A stretch of 64,000 bases of DNA from an uncultured Acetatifactor sp. (GCA_947629645.1 CANREV010000006.1:38853-102852); one strand, 5' to 3'; positions 17,762 through 28,266 are shown, counted from the first letter of the stretch. Program-made: numbers and translations. Notes: a model not told the origin generated them from the letters alone.

Positions 17762-18871
17762 TTAAAGAGCGAAAAGTTTATCTTTTGTTTTTGGCAGTGT
17801 GAAGGTAAACTCAGCGCCTTGCGCGTGGTTTGTCCCTGTCAGCCTGCCGTGATGGGCTGTGATGATTGTTTTACAGATTGCCAGACCGATCCCCATTCCT
17901 TTGTTGGCGTCCGCCGCACCGATGTTCGCATAATATATTCCGTCAAAGAGGCAGTTCAGCTTATCGTTTGGGATACCGATCCCGTAATCCCTGACAGTGA
18001 AAATGACTTCGGAATCGGCGTCCTCAACGATAAAATCAACGGGTGCGGTACTCTTAGACTGAAACAGCGCATTTTCCAGCAGATTGATGGCAACCTGCTC
18101 GATCAGCACGGCGTCCATGGGCAGCATAAGGAATTTCCCCGGTACCTGAGTGTGGATCATACATTCCGGATGACGTTTTTTAACTTTCTGCAACGCTTCC
18201 GCAACGACTTCTTCCACAGATTCGTCCCGGGTGCTGATACTCAGATTATCATCTTTGATGCGGGTCATGGTGAGCAGATTTTCCGCCATGTTGATGAGCC
18301 AGTTAGAATCCTCGTAAATGTTTGTAACGATGATCCGTTTCTCTTCCTCCCCCAGACATTCCTGATTTTCCAGAAAAGCCGTACTGTTTCCAAGGATGCC
18401 GGTAAGGGGTGTGCGCAAGTCATGGGAAATGGCGCGAAACAGATCAGCCCGCATCTTTTCTTTTTCGGCATCCGTCAGCCTGCGTTCGCTTTCGGCAATC
18501 AGGTCGCACTGGCGCAGGAGATGGGAAGTAAGGTTGTTTACCAGGACAGCAATGGCCGACATACACATAAAAGTTATGAAAATGTCAAAGAGTGTCGGGG
18601 TGAGATTCATAATGGCGTGATCATGTATAAAGTGAAACCAGATTACGCTCAGCAGAGAATACATAATGCCGTAAAAACATCCCACTGAGTTGCAGGATGC
18701 CAGAATGAGAAAAAACGTAAAAATCAGGGAAACGATCATGGGATTTTCCCGTATGATGCGGTAACAGGCAGAGGATATGATGATCGCTGCCGCAATACAG
18801 GACAATGAGAATAACAAGCTGAAAATATGTTGTTTATATACAGGCAGGCTGTTAAGTCTTCTTGTAAGCAT
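17762..18871 (-). CDS. KdpD-like sensor histidine kinase lacking the N-terminal KdpD domain
   Basis: A 369-residue membrane kinase. Three or four hydrophobic segments in residues 14-110 resemble the DUF4118 membrane module of KdpD. A HisKA domain follows (FRAISHDLRTPLTGI) and then an HATPase domain (NLLENALFQ, VRDYGIGIP, GMGIGLAICK). The KdpD N-terminal nucleotide-binding and Usp domains are absent. It starts at ATG 18871 after GAGGAAAAC and leads the operon with the KdpE-like gene. The signal could be turgor or potassium, but this is inference. Confidence 0.85.
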   Translation of the reverse strand: MLTRRLNSLPVYKQHIFSLLFSLSCIAAAIIISSACYRIIRENPMIVSLIFTFFLILASCNSVGCFYGIMYSLLSVIWFHFIHDHAIMNLTPTLFDIFITFMCMSAIAVLVNNLTSHLLRQCDLIAESERRLTDAEKEKMRADLFRAISHDLRTPLTGILGNSTAFLENQECLGEEEKRIIVTNIYEDSNWLINMAENLLTMTRIKDDNLSISTRDESVEEVVAEALQKVKKRHPECMIHTQVPGKFLMLPMDAVLIEQVAINLLENALFQSKSTAPVDFIVEDADSEVIFTVRDYGIGIPNDKLNCLFDGIYYANIGAADANKGMGIGLAICKTIITAHHGRLTGTNHAQGAEFTFTLPKTKDKLFAL

Positions 18872-18911
18872 ACAGTTTTCCTCAATTGTTCATTTTTCAA
18901 TAAATATGATT

Positions 18912-18940
18912 ATTATAAAGAAACACCAAAATAAATGCAA
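18912..18940 (-). promoter_or_regulatory. sigma-A promoter of the two-component operon
   Basis: On the minus strand, TTGCAT and TATAAT with a 17-bp spacer, about 40 bp before the kinase ATG. Confidence 0.7.
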
Positions 18941-19034
18941 TATCTAATTGTCGTAATAGATTATTGCATCTGCGGTATGAAGATACCATGGCGATATTGG
19001 GGTTGCGCATAGATTGAGAGGCAGAGAGGGCGAT

Positions 19035-19955
19035 TCATCGCTGCCATCTGCCGGAGGCGCCACAGGGAAGAACCAGACCGGACTCAGATACGGGGAGTCC
19101 GATTTCTCCCGCTTCCACATGTCCGCCAAACCGTTTTGCGATGGCGGTATTCATCATGTAGGACAACACAGCGGGCTGGAGGCCGGTGGTGTAGGCATTA
19201 ATCAGAAAAAACAGAGCGTTGTCGGAAAAAATCTGAGCGGTCAGTTCAAGAAGGGGCCAGATACTGTCTTCTATTTTCCAGATTTCTCCTTTCGGGCCTC
19301 TTCCGTAGGAGGGAGGATCCATGATAATGCCATCGTATTGATTTCCGCGCCGGATTTCCCGTTCTACGAATTTGACGCAGTCGTCTGTCAGCCAGCGGAT
19401 GGGCGCTTCTCCTAAGCCGGAACTGACAGCGTTTTCCCTGGCCCATCCTACCATGCCCTTGGAGGCGTCCACATGGGTCACGGCAGCGCCCGCGGCGGCA
19501 GCGGCAAGAGTGGCTCCTCCCGTGTAGGCGAAGAGATTCAATATTTTCAAGGGCTTTTCGGCAGTCTTTGCAGCCCTGCGGATCAAATCAGAGAACCATT
19601 CCCAGTTGACGGCCTGCTCAGGGAACAGTCCGGTGTGCTTAAAACTGAAAGGCTTCAAATGAAATGTCAGGATAGGAGCATCAACGGCTTCCGCACTGTC
19701 TTCTGCGGCCGGGCCATGAAACTGATATTTGACGTTCCACTCATCAGGCAAATCAAAAAATTCCCACTGGCCCCCGCCTTTGGCGCTGCGGTGATAATGT
19801 CCGTTTTTCTGTTTCCAGCCTTTGTGCCTGCGGGGGGTATTCCAAATGACCTGCGGGTCGGGACGCACCAGAAGATAATCGCCCCAGCGCTCCAGTTTTT
19901 CTCCGCCGGAAGCGTCCAGCACCTCGTAATCTTTCCAACCATCTGCTATCCACAT
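19035..19955 (-). CDS. class I SAM-dependent methyltransferase, RlmI-like
   Basis: A 306-residue enzyme of the SAM-methyltransferase group related to RlmI/RlmK, which methylate 23S rRNA. The SAM-binding motif I is LNLFAYTGGATLAAAAAGA, followed by VTHVDASKGMV, and the catalytic motif is DPPSYGRGPKGE. No PUA domain is obvious; the N-terminal 110 residues are shorter than in RlmI. The track start at 19997 is moved to ATG 19955, which follows GGAAGGAAA and gives MWIADGWKDYEVL. The exact target base is not known. Confidence 0.8.
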   Translation of the reverse strand: MWIADGWKDYEVLDASGGEKLERWGDYLLVRPDPQVIWNTPRRHKGWKQKNGHYHRSAKGGGQWEFFDLPDEWNVKYQFHGPAAEDSAEAVDAPILTFHLKPFSFKHTGLFPEQAVNWEWFSDLIRRAAKTAEKPLKILNLFAYTGGATLAAAAAGAAVTHVDASKGMVGWARENAVSSGLGEAPIRWLTDDCVKFVEREIRRGNQYDGIIMDPPSYGRGPKGEIWKIEDSIWPLLELTAQIFSDNALFFLINAYTTGLQPAVLSYMMNTAIAKRFGGHVEAGEIGLPVSESGLVLPCGASGRWQR

Positions 19956-20072
19956 AAATCGTATTTCCTTCCTGATATTCCCGGACAATACAACCATCTG
20001 TTGTATATGGAAAATATATCATATATAAATATACAACATAAAATCTTCCTTGGCAATGTGAAAACAGAGCCC

Positions 20073-20112
20073 GCCAGCGCGACTTTGCGAATGGCGCTGG
20101 CTGAACTGTTAC
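20073..20112 (+). repeat. dispersed palindromic repeat, copy A
   Basis: GCCAGCGC and GCGCTGGC form a perfect 8-bp hairpin, followed by GGCTGAACTGTTAC. Over 36 bases (20077-20112) it matches copy B at 42370-42405 with two differences. It ends 30 bp before the S10 operon promoter. Confidence 0.75.
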
Positions 20113-20142
20113 GAAAAAATGGAAAAAAATTTAAAAAAACTC

Positions 20143-20171
20143 TTGCAAAAAGAAATTTTTGCATGTATACT
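20143..20171 (+). promoter_or_regulatory. sigma-A promoter of the S10-spc ribosomal operon
   Basis: TTGCAA and TATACT with a 17-bp spacer, preceded by an A-rich stretch that could act as an UP element. No terminator is seen until after secY, so it may drive 10 kb. Confidence 0.8.
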
Positions 20172-20177
20172 AGTCAT

Positions 20178-20463
20178 TGCTGTGACATGATAGCTAAGAA
20201 GCGCGAGGTTGCTGTTTATCAGCAATGATAGGCAGGTTTTCCGTGGAGCGAATGTCAAGTTAGGAAACTGACGACAAGTCACTGTACAAAGTTTTGTCTG
20301 CTGAAATAAGCAGAAACAACGTGAAAGTCCGAAGGCTGGAAAGAAATGCGTTGCGTAAAAGCTAAGGACACACACGGAAGAGTGTACAGTCACCGCTTGT
20401 CGTACTAAAATGGAAATGAGGATTTCCATTCGTTAAAAGTGCGAAAAGGAGGCGACTTTTTTT
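20178..20463 (+). promoter_or_regulatory. structured 5' leader of the S10 operon
   Basis: About 285 nt of untranslated leader. It holds a TTGCTG/CAGCAA hairpin (20209-20225), a perfect 9-bp hairpin AATGGAAAT-gagg-ATTTCCATT (20409-20430), and an AAAAGT/ACTTTT pair (20435-20460) that places the rpsJ Shine-Dalgarno AGGAGG in its loop. This arrangement suits translational feedback by a ribosomal protein, but I cannot match it to a known leader family. Confidence 0.5.
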
Positions 20464-20781
20464 ATGGCAAGTCAAGTAATGAGAATTACTCTGAAAGCTT
20501 ATGAGCATCAGCTGGTTGATGCGTCTGCTAAGAAAATCATTGAAACGGTAAAGAAGACCGGATCTGAGGTGAGCGGTCCCGTGCCCCTTCCTACCAAGAA
20601 GGAAGTGGTGACGATCCTGAGGGCCGTGCACAAGTACAAAGATTCCAGAGAGCAGTTTGAGCAGAGGACTCATAAGAGACTGATCGATATCATTGCTCCT
20701 ACCCAGAAGACGGTAGATGCCCTGCAGAGACTGGAAATGCCCGCAGGCGTTTATATCGATATCAAAATGAAGAACAAGTAA
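20464..20781 (+). CDS. rpsJ: 30S ribosomal protein S10
   Basis: A 105-residue protein with the usual S10 start ([15 protein letters not shown]) and the loop region [20 protein letters not shown]. It belongs to the 30S head and also serves in NusB-linked antitermination. It is the first gene of the S10 operon after a long leader, and 100 bases separate it from rplC. Confidence 0.98.
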   Translation: MASQVMRITLKAYEHQLVDASAKKIIETVKKTGSEVSGPVPLPTKKEVVTILRAVHKYKDSREQFEQRTHKRLIDIIAPTQKTVDALQRLEMPAGVYIDIKMKNK

Positions 20782-20881
20782 ACAAAACCTCTACTTAGAC
20801 GTAAGAACACGCAAATCGCAACGTATGAAAAACGCGTGGTCCGCTATGTAGACCGTCCGTAAGGACAGAAAGAGAGGAAAC

Positions 20882-21565
20882 ATGAAGAAAGCAATTTTGG
20901 CGACAAAGGTCGGAATGACTCAGGTTTTCAATGAAGATGGCAGCCTGATCCCCGTAACCGTCCTTCAGGCGGGGCCCTGTGTGGTAACACAGATCAAGAC
21001 TGTGGAAAATGATGGCTACAAGGCAGTTCAGGTAGGCTTTGTGGACAAGAAGGAAAGAATTATCAATAAGGACGCCAGCGGCAAGAAAGAGATCATCCAC
21101 AGACATGGCGCAAATAAGGCGCAGCAGGGTCATTTCAAAAAGGCCGGCGTGAGCGCTAAGAGATATTTGAGAGAGTTCAGGTTTGATAACGCCGAGGAGT
21201 ATGCTTTGGGCGCGGAGATCAAGGCGGACATTTTCGCAGAAGGCGATAAGATCGATGCTTCCGCTATTTCCAAAGGTAAGGGATTCCAGGGCGCGATCAA
21301 GAGACACGGACAGCACAGAGGACCTATGAAGCACGGTTCCAAGTTCCATCGCCATCAGGGTTCCAACGGCGCCTGCTCCTCCCCCAGCAGGGTGTTCAAA
21401 GGTAAGGGAATGCCCGGACATATGGGATGCGTAAAGGTAACTGTTCAAAATCTTGAGGTTGTAAGGGTGGATGCCGAGAAGAATCTGCTGCTGGTAAAGG
21501 GAGCGGTTCCCGGACCCAGGAAGGCTTTGGTAACCATCAGGGAAACCGTTAAGTCGGAAAGCTGA
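20882..21565 (+). CDS. rplC: 50S ribosomal protein L3
   Basis: A 227-residue protein beginning [19 protein letters not shown]. It is one of the first proteins to bind 23S rRNA and reaches the peptidyl transferase centre through the [15 protein letters not shown] loop. AAAGAGAGGAAAC precedes the ATG. Length is slightly above the bacterial norm of about 210. Confidence 0.98.
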   Translation: MKKAILATKVGMTQVFNEDGSLIPVTVLQAGPCVVTQIKTVENDGYKAVQVGFVDKKERIINKDASGKKEIIHRHGANKAQQGHFKKAGVSAKRYLREFRFDNAEEYALGAEIKADIFAEGDKIDASAISKGKGFQGAIKRHGQHRGPMKHGSKFHRHQGSNGACSSPSRVFKGKGMPGHMGCVKVTVQNLEVVRVDAEKNLLLVKGAVPGPRKALVTIRETVKSES

Positions 21566-21591
21566 TTTAGTGCGAAAGGAGGATCAATCAG

Positions 21592-22212
21592 ATGGCAAAC
21601 GTATCTGTTTATAATATGGAAGGCAAAGAAGTTGGCACGATGGAATTAAACGATGCGGTATTTGGTGTGAAGGTCAATGAGCACCTGGTACACATGGCGG
21701 TCGTACAGCATCTTGCAAATATGCGTCAGGGAACCCAGAAGGCGAAGACCCGCTCCGAGGTATCAGGAGGCGGAAGAAAGCCCTGGAGACAAAAGGGAAC
21801 CGGCCATGCGAGACAGGGTTCAACAAGAGCTCCCCAGTGGAAGGGCGGCGGAGTGGTATTCGCTCCTGTCCCCAGGGATTACTCTTTCAAGATGAATAAG
21901 AAAGAAAAGAGAATCGCGCTGAAGTCCGCTTTGACCAGCAAGGTTCAGGACAGCAGACTGATCGTATTGGATGAGTTGAAGTTCGATGAGATCAAGACCA
22001 AAAATTTTGTCGCAGTGATGAATAACCTGAAAGTAGAAAAAGGTCTGTTCGTTATGGCCAACAGCGATAAAAATGTAGTAATGTCCGCCAGAAATGTGGC
22101 AGAGGCGGATACTATTTCTGTGAATACGATCAATGTATATGACATCATGAAAGCTAAAACAGTAGTTCTGACCAAGGACGCTGTCGCTAAGATCGAGGAG
22201 GTGTACGCATAA
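21592..22212 (+). CDS. rplD: 50S ribosomal protein L4
   Basis: A 206-residue protein with the exit-tunnel loop region ([19 protein letters not shown]). In E. coli L4 represses its own S10 operon; the same role here is possible but not shown. Its stop codon shares one base with the rplW start (TAATG), which indicates coupled translation. Confidence 0.98.
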   Translation: MANVSVYNMEGKEVGTMELNDAVFGVKVNEHLVHMAVVQHLANMRQGTQKAKTRSEVSGGGRKPWRQKGTGHARQGSTRAPQWKGGGVVFAPVPRDYSFKMNKKEKRIALKSALTSKVQDSRLIVLDELKFDEIKTKNFVAVMNNLKVEKGLFVMANSDKNVVMSARNVAEADTISVNTINVYDIMKAKTVVLTKDAVAKIEEVYA

Positions 22213-22511
22213 TGGCAGATATTAAATACTATGACGTAATCCTCAAACCGGTTATCACCGAGAAAAGTATGGCTGGTATGAGCGAAAAGAAGTATACTTT
22301 TCTGGTTCATACGGACGCTACCAAGGTCCAGGTAAAAGAAGCTGTCGAAAAGATGTTTGAAGGTACAAAAGTGAAAAAGGTCAACACCATGAACTGCCCC
22401 GGAAAGAAAAAGAGACGCGGTATGATCGTTGGTGAGACAGCCAAGACGAAGAAAGCGATCGTGACGCTGACCGAAGACAGCAAAGATATTGAGATTTTTG
22501 CAGGATTATAA
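22212..22511 (+). CDS. rplW: 50S ribosomal protein L23
   Basis: A 99-residue protein at the tunnel exit, where SRP and trigger factor dock. It has the family start [14 protein letters not shown] and the basic loop [10 protein letters not shown]. It overlaps rplD by one base. A 71-base gap with a short GC-rich inverted repeat (GGCGCCAGGGCGCC) separates it from rplB. Confidence 0.97.
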   Translation: MADIKYYDVILKPVITEKSMAGMSEKKYTFLVHTDATKVQVKEAVEKMFEGTKVKKVNTMNCPGKKKRRGMIVGETAKTKKAIVTLTEDSKDIEIFAGL

Positions 22512-22582
22512 AGAGTAACGCAGCATTGAGTATGCGGCGCCAGGGCGCCGCGCAAAATGGATTAAGATAAGGAGATAAGACA

Positions 22583-23425
22583 ATGGGTATCAAGACATAT
22601 AATCCCTATACACCCTCCAGAAGAAATATGACTGGTTCCGATTTCTCGGAAATCACTAAGCAAACACCGGAGAAGAGCCTCTGCACTTCTCTGAAGAAGC
22701 ATTCCGGTCGTAACAATCAGGGTAAAATCACTGTGAGACACCGCGGCGGCGGTTCCAGAAGAAAGTACAGAATCATTGATTTTAAGAGAAATAAGGATGG
22801 TATTCCCGCAACCGTGATCGGTATTGAGTACGATCCTAACAGATCGGCTAATATCGCCCTGATCTGCTATGCAGACGGCGAGAAGGCATATATCATTGCT
22901 CCCGAGGGCCTGACGGATGGCATGACCGTTATGAACGGCGTGGGAGCAGAAGTAAGAACAGGCAATTGTCTGCCTCTGTCTGAGATACCTGTAGGTACTC
23001 AGGTACACAATGTTGAAATGCACCCCGGCAAGGGCGGCCAGCTGGTTCGTTCCGCCGGCAACAGCGCGCAGCTGATGGCGAAGGAAGGCAAATACGCAAC
23101 TCTGCGTCTTCCCTCCGGCGAAATGAGGATGATCCCTCTTACCTGCCGCGCAACGGTCGGCGTTGTGGGCAATACGGATCATAACCTGATAAAGATCGGT
23201 AAAGCAGGACGTAAGCGTCATATGGGCATCCGTCCTACCGTGCGCGGTTCCGTTATGAACCCGAACGACCATCCTCACGGCGGCGGCGAGGGCAAGACCG
23301 GTATCGGACGTCCCGGTCCCAGCACTCCCTGGGGCAAGCCTGCTTTGGGTTACAAGACCCGCAAGGCAAAGAAGGCTTCCAACAAGCTGATCGTCAGAAG
23401 ACGCGATGGCAAAGCATTCAAGTAA
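22583..23425 (+). CDS. rplB: 50S ribosomal protein L2
   Basis: A 280-residue core protein of the large subunit needed for subunit joining and peptidyl transfer. It has the SH3-like middle part ([17 protein letters not shown]) and the conserved His-containing end [24 protein letters not shown] precedes the start. Length is typical. Confidence 0.98.
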   Translation: MGIKTYNPYTPSRRNMTGSDFSEITKQTPEKSLCTSLKKHSGRNNQGKITVRHRGGGSRRKYRIIDFKRNKDGIPATVIGIEYDPNRSANIALICYADGEKAYIIAPEGLTDGMTVMNGVGAEVRTGNCLPLSEIPVGTQVHNVEMHPGKGGQLVRSAGNSAQLMAKEGKYATLRLPSGEMRMIPLTCRATVGVVGNTDHNLIKIGKAGRKRHMGIRPTVRGSVMNPNDHPHGGGEGKTGIGRPGPSTPWGKPALGYKTRKAKKASNKLIVRRRDGKAFK

Positions 23426-23457
23426 TTTGTTTTTATATCAAAACAGGAGGAAAGACA

Positions 23458-23739
23458 ATGGCTAGATCACTGAAAAAAGGGCCTTTCGCAGACGAAAGCC
23501 TGTTAAAGAAGGTAGACGCTTTAAACGCATCGGGACAGAAGCAGGTCATCAAGACCTGGTCCCGCCGCTCTACGATTTTCCCCTCTTTTGTGGGACATAC
23601 GATTGCGGTACATGACGGAAGAAAGCATGTGCCTGTATATATAACAGAGGATATGGTTGGTCATAAGCTCGGCGAGTTTGTACCTACCAGAACTTACAGA
23701 GGACATGGCAAGGACGAGAAAAAGTCTAAGGTAAAATAA
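23458..23739 (+). CDS. rpsS: 30S ribosomal protein S19
   Basis: A 93-residue protein of the 30S head. The start [18 protein letters not shown] and the core [21 protein letters not shown] are typical. AGGAGG is placed well before the ATG. It sits between rplB and rplV as in all canonical S10 operons. Confidence 0.98.
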   Translation: MARSLKKGPFADESLLKKVDALNASGQKQVIKTWSRRSTIFPSFVGHTIAVHDGRKHVPVYITEDMVGHKLGEFVPTRTYRGHGKDEKKSKVK

Positions 23740-23758
23740 TTGAAAGGAGGATATATCT

Positions 23759-24148
23759 ATGGCAAAAGGACATAGATCCCAAATAAAGAGAGAAAGAAAC
23801 GCCCAGAAAGATACCAGACCTTCGGCAAAGTTATCTTATGCCAGAGTCTCCGTACAGAAGGCGTGCTTCGTTTTAGATGCTATCAGAGGCAAGGATGTAG
23901 CGACTGCGCTTGGTATTCTGGAGTATAATCCCAGATACGCTTCCAGCCTCATCAAGAAGCTGCTTGAATCAGCGATCGCAAACGCAGAGAACAACAACGG
24001 TATGAACAGAGAGAACCTGTATGTGGCAGAGTGCTATGCGAACAAAGGGCCTACCATGAAGCGCATACACCCCAGGGCACAGGGCAGAGCTTACAGGATC
24101 GAGAAGAGAATGAGTCATATCACAGTTGTGCTTGATGAGAAGAAGTAA
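23759..24148 (+). CDS. rplV: 50S ribosomal protein L22
   Basis: A 129-residue protein lining the exit tunnel with the loop [20 protein letters not shown], the place where macrolide-resistance changes arise in other bacteria. The loop here looks intact. AAAGGAGGAT precedes the ATG. Confidence 0.98.
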   Translation: MAKGHRSQIKRERNAQKDTRPSAKLSYARVSVQKACFVLDAIRGKDVATALGILEYNPRYASSLIKKLLESAIANAENNNGMNRENLYVAECYANKGPTMKRIHPRAQGRAYRIEKRMSHITVVLDEKK

Positions 24149-24165
24149 GGAAGGGAGCAGACAAA

Positions 24166-24825
24166 ATGGGACAGAAAGTTAATCCTCATGGCCTCAGGGT
24201 CGGTATTATCAAAGATTGGGATTCCAAATGGTATGCTGAAGGCGAGTTTTCCGAGTATCTGGTGGAAGATTACAAGATCAGACAGTACCTGAAGAAGAAA
24301 TTATATAATGCGGGTGTTTCCAAGATTGAGATCGAGAGAGCGTCCGACAGGGTGAGAATCATCATCCACACCGCTAAGCCCGGCGTGATTATCGGCAAGG
24401 GCGGCGCGGAGATTGAAGTTACAAAGAAAGAGCTTACAAAGCTGACCGACAAAAAGATCCTGATCGATATCAAAGAGATCAAGCGACCTGACAGAGATGC
24501 ACAGCTGGTTGCAGAGAATATTGCCCAGCAGTTAGAGAACCGTATCTCTTTCAGACGTGCTATGAAGTCCTGCATGGGCAGAACCATGAAGGCGGGAGCC
24601 CTTGGTATCAAGACTTGCTGTGCAGGCCGTCTGGGCGGAGCGGATATGGCTCGTACAGAGTTCTACAGCGAGGGCACGATTCCCCTTCAGACTCTGAGGG
24701 CAGATATTGATTACGGTTTCGCTGAGGCAAACACCACATACGGTAAAGTCGGTGTCAAGGTTTGGATCTATAAAGGCGAGATACTTCCTACAAAGGAAAA
24801 TCAAACGGAAGGGAGCGATAAATAA
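24166..24825 (+). CDS. rpsC: 30S ribosomal protein S3
   Basis: A 219-residue protein with the KH domain motif [18 protein letters not shown] and the conserved start [17 protein letters not shown]. It forms part of the mRNA entry channel and its helicase activity. The stop codon is two bases before the rplP start. Confidence 0.98.
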   Translation: MGQKVNPHGLRVGIIKDWDSKWYAEGEFSEYLVEDYKIRQYLKKKLYNAGVSKIEIERASDRVRIIIHTAKPGVIIGKGGAEIEVTKKELTKLTDKKILIDIKEIKRPDRDAQLVAENIAQQLENRISFRRAMKSCMGRTMKAGALGIKTCCAGRLGGADMARTEFYSEGTIPLQTLRADIDYGFAEANTTYGKVGVKVWIYKGEILPTKENQTEGSDK

Positions 24826-24827
24826 TC

Positions 24828-25256
24828 ATGTTAATGCCGAAAAGAGTAAAACATCGTAAACAGTTCCGCGGCACCATGTCCGGCAAGGCATCCAGAGGAA
24901 ACACGATCACTTACGGTGAATATGGTCTTGTGGCTATTGAACCCTGCTGGATCAAATCGAATCAGATTGAGGCAGCGCGTGTCGCGCTTACCCGTTATAC
25001 AAGACGTACAGGTCAGGTCTGGATCAAGATTTTCCCTGATAAGCCTGTAACGGCTAAACCTGCAGAGACCCGTATGGGTTCCGGTAAAGGTACTCTGGAG
25101 TACTGGGTAGCAGTGGTAAAACCCGGTCGTGTTATGTTTGAGATCGCCGGTGTTCCTGAAAATGATGCAAAGGAGGCTCTGCGTCTGGCTATGCATAAGC
25201 TTCCCTGCAAGTGTAAAATCGTTTCTAAGGCGGAATTGGAAGGCGGTGTAGAATAA
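24828..25256 (+). CDS. rplP: 50S ribosomal protein L16
   Basis: A 142-residue protein near the A-site tRNA elbow. The start [15 protein letters not shown] is the family start, so the first of two close ATG codons is used. The loop [12 protein letters not shown] is intact. It overlaps rpmC by one base. Confidence 0.98.
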   Translation: MLMPKRVKHRKQFRGTMSGKASRGNTITYGEYGLVAIEPCWIKSNQIEAARVALTRYTRRTGQVWIKIFPDKPVTAKPAETRMGSGKGTLEYWVAVVKPGRVMFEIAGVPENDAKEALRLAMHKLPCKCKIVSKAELEGGVE

Positions 25257-25459
25257 TGAAATCCAGTAAATTTGTAGAAGAATTAAGGAACAAGTCTGTA
25301 GAGGAATTGAATCAGGAGCTTGTGACCGCGAAGAAAGAACTTTTCAATTTGAGATTCCAGAACGCAACCAATCAGCTGGATAATACGGCAAGGATCAAGG
25401 ATGTCAGAAAGAACATTGCACGTATTCAGACAGTCATCACAGAGAAAGCAAGAGCCTGA
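25256..25459 (+). CDS. rpmC: 50S ribosomal protein L29
   Basis: A 67-residue, two-helix protein at the tunnel exit. The motif [20 protein letters not shown] is characteristic. Its ATG overlaps the rplP stop, which suggests coupling. Confidence 0.97.
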   Translation: MKSSKFVEELRNKSVEELNQELVTAKKELFNLRFQNATNQLDNTARIKDVRKNIARIQTVITEKARA

Positions 25460-25488
25460 TTAATGTGAGCGGGGAAAGGAGATCAATC

Positions 25489-25743
25489 GTGGAAAGAAAT
25501 TTGAGGAAAACGCGTACTGGCAAGGTTGTCAGCAACAAGATGGATAAGACGATCGTTGTGGCTATAGAAGAGCATGTAAAGCATCCTTTGTATAAGAAGG
25601 TTGTCAAGAGAACTTATAAGCTGAAAGCTCATGATGAGAACAATGAGTGCAACATCGGTGATACCGTAAGGGTTATGGAGACAAGGCCCCTGTCCAAGGA
25701 CAAGAGATGGAGACTTGTGGAGATCGTAGAAAGAGTGAAGTAA
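25489..25743 (+). CDS. rpsQ: 30S ribosomal protein S17
   Basis: An 84-residue OB-fold primary binding protein. The track starts at GTG 25465, but that would place the Shine-Dalgarno sequence GGAAAGGAGAT inside the gene; GTG 25489 right after it gives the family start [20 protein letters not shown] and the usual length. The C-terminal [14 protein letters not shown] is typical. Confidence 0.95.
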   Translation: MERNLRKTRTGKVVSNKMDKTIVVAIEEHVKHPLYKKVVKRTYKLKAHDENNECNIGDTVRVMETRPLSKDKRWRLVEIVERVK

Positions 25744-25774
25744 TTGACCGTATTTGCGGTGAAGGAGGAAAATC

Positions 25775-26143
25775 ATGGTTCAGCAGGAAACAAGACTGAA
25801 AGTTGCTGATAATACCGGTGCGAAAGAGTTACTCTGCATCAGGGTTATGGGCGGCTCTACAAGAAGATATGCACAGATCGGCGATGTGATTGTTGCTTCC
25901 GTTAAAGATGCAACGCCCGGCGGAGTTGTAAAAAAAGGCGATGTGGTTAAGGCAGTGGTTGTCCGCACTGTAAAGGGCGCGCGCCGCAGGGACGGTTCCT
26001 ATATCAGGTTTGACGAGAATGCGGCAGTCATCATCAAAGATGATAAGACACCCAGAGGAACCCGTATTTTTGGGCCGGTAGCGAGAGAACTTCGTGAAAA
26101 ACAGTTCATGAGGATTGTTTCTCTGGCTCCCGAAGTATTATAA
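25775..26143 (+). CDS. rplN: 50S ribosomal protein L14
   Basis: A 122-residue beta-barrel protein at the subunit interface, where ribosome silencing factor RsfS also binds. [20 protein letters not shown] and the ending IVSLAPEVL are the conserved ends. AAGGAGGAAAATC precedes the ATG. Length is exactly the family norm. Confidence 0.98.
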   Translation: MVQQETRLKVADNTGAKELLCIRVMGGSTRRYAQIGDVIVASVKDATPGGVVKKGDVVKAVVVRTVKGARRRDGSYIRFDENAAVIIKDDKTPRGTRIFGPVARELREKQFMRIVSLAPEVL

Positions 26144-26154
26144 GGAGGCGTCAT

Positions 26155-26466
26155 ATGGCTACGATGAAGATTAAAAAGGGTGACACCGTAAAAGTGATCG
26201 CCGGAAAAGATTGTAATGCAGAAGGAAAAGTACTTTCCGTAGATGCCAAGAAAAGAAAAGTTCTGGTGGAAGGCGTGAACATGGTCACAAAGCATGCAAA
26301 GCCCTCCCAGTCAAACCCTAACGGTGGTATCGTTCAGAAGGAAGCTCCTATTGATATCTCAAATGTAATGCTTGTCTTCAAGGGCAAAGCGACCAGAGTT
26401 GGCTTTAAGATGGACGGGGATAAGAAAGTCCGTTATGCGAAGGCAACCGGTGAAGTGATTGACTGA
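26155..26466 (+). CDS. rplX: 50S ribosomal protein L24
   Basis: A 103-residue KOW-domain protein ([20 protein letters not shown]) that starts 50S assembly. AAGGAGG overlaps the preceding intergenic region of 11 bases. The C-terminus [20 protein letters not shown] is standard. Confidence 0.97.
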   Translation: MATMKIKKGDTVKVIAGKDCNAEGKVLSVDAKKRKVLVEGVNMVTKHAKPSQSNPNGGIVQKEAPIDISNVMLVFKGKATRVGFKMDGDKKVRYAKATGEVID

Positions 26467-26489
26467 TCAATAGGAAGGAGGAACGAAAA

Positions 26490-27032
26490 GTGGCAAGATT
26501 AAAAGATTTGTACTACGATGAGATCGTAGAAGCTATGACGAAGAAGTTTGGATATAAGAATGTTATGGAAGTCCCCAAACTTGAGAAAATCGTTATAAAT
26601 ATGGGTATTGGTGAAGCAAAAGAGAATGCGAAAATCCTTGAGAACGCCGTATCTGATATGGAGACTATCACCGGTCAGAAGGCAGTCCTCACCAAAGCTA
26701 AGAAATCCGTAGCAAACTTTAAGATCCGTGAAGGTATGGCTATCGGGTGTAAAACTACTCTGCGCGGCGAGAAGATGTATGAGTTCCTTGACCGTCTTGT
26801 GAATCTGGCATTGCCCCGCGTGCGTGACTTCAGAGGCGTCAATCCCGATTCCTTCGATGGCAGGGGGAATTATGCTCTGGGTATCAAGGAGCAGTTTATT
26901 TTCCCTGAGATCGAGTATGACAAGATTGATAAAACCAGAGGTATGGACGTTATTTTCGTAACCACTGCAAAGACCGATGAAGAAGCGCGCGAGCTGTTGA
27001 CTCTGTTCAATATGCCTTTCGCAAAACAGTAA
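26490..27032 (+). CDS. rplE: 50S ribosomal protein L5
   Basis: A 180-residue 5S rRNA-binding protein contacting the P-site tRNA. It begins at GTG after GGAAGGAGGAACG. Motifs include [20 protein letters not shown] and [19 protein letters not shown]. Length is typical. Confidence 0.98.
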   Translation: MARLKDLYYDEIVEAMTKKFGYKNVMEVPKLEKIVINMGIGEAKENAKILENAVSDMETITGQKAVLTKAKKSVANFKIREGMAIGCKTTLRGEKMYEFLDRLVNLALPRVRDFRGVNPDSFDGRGNYALGIKEQFIFPEIEYDKIDKTRGMDVIFVTTAKTDEEARELLTLFNMPFAKQ

Positions 27033-27050
27033 AAAAGGAGGTAAATTCTC

Positions 27051-27236
27051 ATGGCTAAGACATCAATGAAAGTGAAACAGCAGCGCAAGCCCAGATTTTC
27101 TACTCAGGGTTACACACGCTGTAAGATTTGTGGTCGTCCCCACGCAGTTTTGAAAAAATACGGAATTTGCAGAGTTTGCTTCCGTGAGCTGGCATACAAG
27201 GGTCAGATTCCCGGCGTAAAGAAAGCAAGTTGGTAG
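27051..27236 (+). CDS. rpsN: 30S ribosomal protein S14, zinc-binding type
   Basis: A 61-residue type Z S14. The four zinc ligands are present in [20 protein letters not shown]. Bacteria with this form often hold a zinc-free second copy elsewhere under Zur control; none is in the window. AAAGGAGG precedes the ATG. Confidence 0.97.
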   Translation: MAKTSMKVKQQRKPRFSTQGYTRCKICGRPHAVLKKYGICRVCFRELAYKGQIPGVKKASW

Positions 27237-27253
27237 AAAGGAGAAAATGAACA

Positions 27254-27655
27254 ATGACAATGAGCGATCCTATTGCAGATATGCTTACAAGAATTCGTAA
27301 CGCAAATACTGCAAAACATGATACAGTTGATGTCCCTGCTTCTAAAATGAAGTTAGCAATCGCAAACATTCTTTTGGACGAGGGTTATATTAAAAAATAT
27401 GATATCATTGAAGACAGAAGCTTCAAGACCATCCACATCACGCTGAAGTACGGCGCTGACAAGAATGAAAAGATCATTTCCGGTATCAAGAGAATCTCCA
27501 AGCCCGGCCTTCGTGTGTATGCCGGCAAGGATGAACTGCCCAGAGTACTCGGCGGGTTAGGCATTGCCATTCTTTCTACCAATCAGGGCGTTATCACCGA
27601 TAAGAAGGCAAGGGAATTAAAAGTCGGAGGCGAAGTTCTGGCTTTTGTTTGGTAA
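27254..27655 (+). CDS. rpsH: 30S ribosomal protein S8
   Basis: A 133-residue protein binding the central domain of 16S rRNA. The start [17 protein letters not shown] is the family start, so the first ATG is used. In E. coli S8 is the repressor of the spc operon; no S8-like site was identified near rplE here. Confidence 0.97.
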   Translation: MTMSDPIADMLTRIRNANTAKHDTVDVPASKMKLAIANILLDEGYIKKYDIIEDRSFKTIHITLKYGADKNEKIISGIKRISKPGLRVYAGKDELPRVLGGLGIAILSTNQGVITDKKARELKVGGEVLAFVW

Positions 27656-27703
27656 ATAAATAATCAGGCAACAATTAATATCAACGATATAGGAGGTACG
27701 GGC

Positions 27704-28246
27704 ATGTCGCGTATAGGTAGAATGCCAATCGCAATCCCCGCGGGCGTTACTGTGGAGGTTGCAGAAAATAACAAAGTGACTGTGAAGGGTCCTAAGGGCA
27801 CTCTGGAGAGAGTATTGCCTGCAGAAATGGAAATTAAGGTCGAGGGTTCCCAGGTACTGGTATCCAGACCTAACGATCTGAAGAAAATGAAGTCATTCCA
27901 CGGTTTGACGAGAACACTGATCAACAACATGGTGGTAGGCGTTACCGAGGGCTTCGAGAAGAGGCTTGAGGTAAACGGCGTAGGTTACAGAGCTGCAAAG
28001 AGCGGCAAGAAGCTGACGCTGAACCTGGGATATTCCCATCCCGTAGAGATGATGGATCCGGAGGGGATCGAAACCGTTGTTGACGGACAGAATCTGATTA
28101 TTGTCAAGGGTATTGATAAAGAAAAAGTCGGCCAGTTTGCAGCTGAGATCAGAGACAAGAGAAGACCTGAACCTTACAAGGGCAAGGGTATCAAGTATGT
28201 CGATGAGACGATCAGACGTAAAGTCGGTAAGACCGGTAAGAAATAA
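27704..28246 (+). CDS. rplF: 50S ribosomal protein L6
   Basis: A 180-residue, two-domain protein near the sarcin-ricin loop. It has the start [14 protein letters not shown] and the C-terminal motif [16 protein letters not shown]. Changes here give gentamicin resistance in other species. Length and ends are typical. Confidence 0.98.
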   Translation: MSRIGRMPIAIPAGVTVEVAENNKVTVKGPKGTLERVLPAEMEIKVEGSQVLVSRPNDLKKMKSFHGLTRTLINNMVVGVTEGFEKRLEVNGVGYRAAKSGKKLTLNLGYSHPVEMMDPEGIETVVDGQNLIIVKGIDKEKVGQFAAEIRDKRRPEPYKGKGIKYVDETIRRKVGKTGKK

Positions 28247-28266
28247 CAGATAAGGAGAGTATGAAG

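Noticed and set aside
17282-18688. 468-aa plus-strand ORF
   Set aside because: It covers the two-component genes in reverse, which have clear motifs and start sites; this frame has none.
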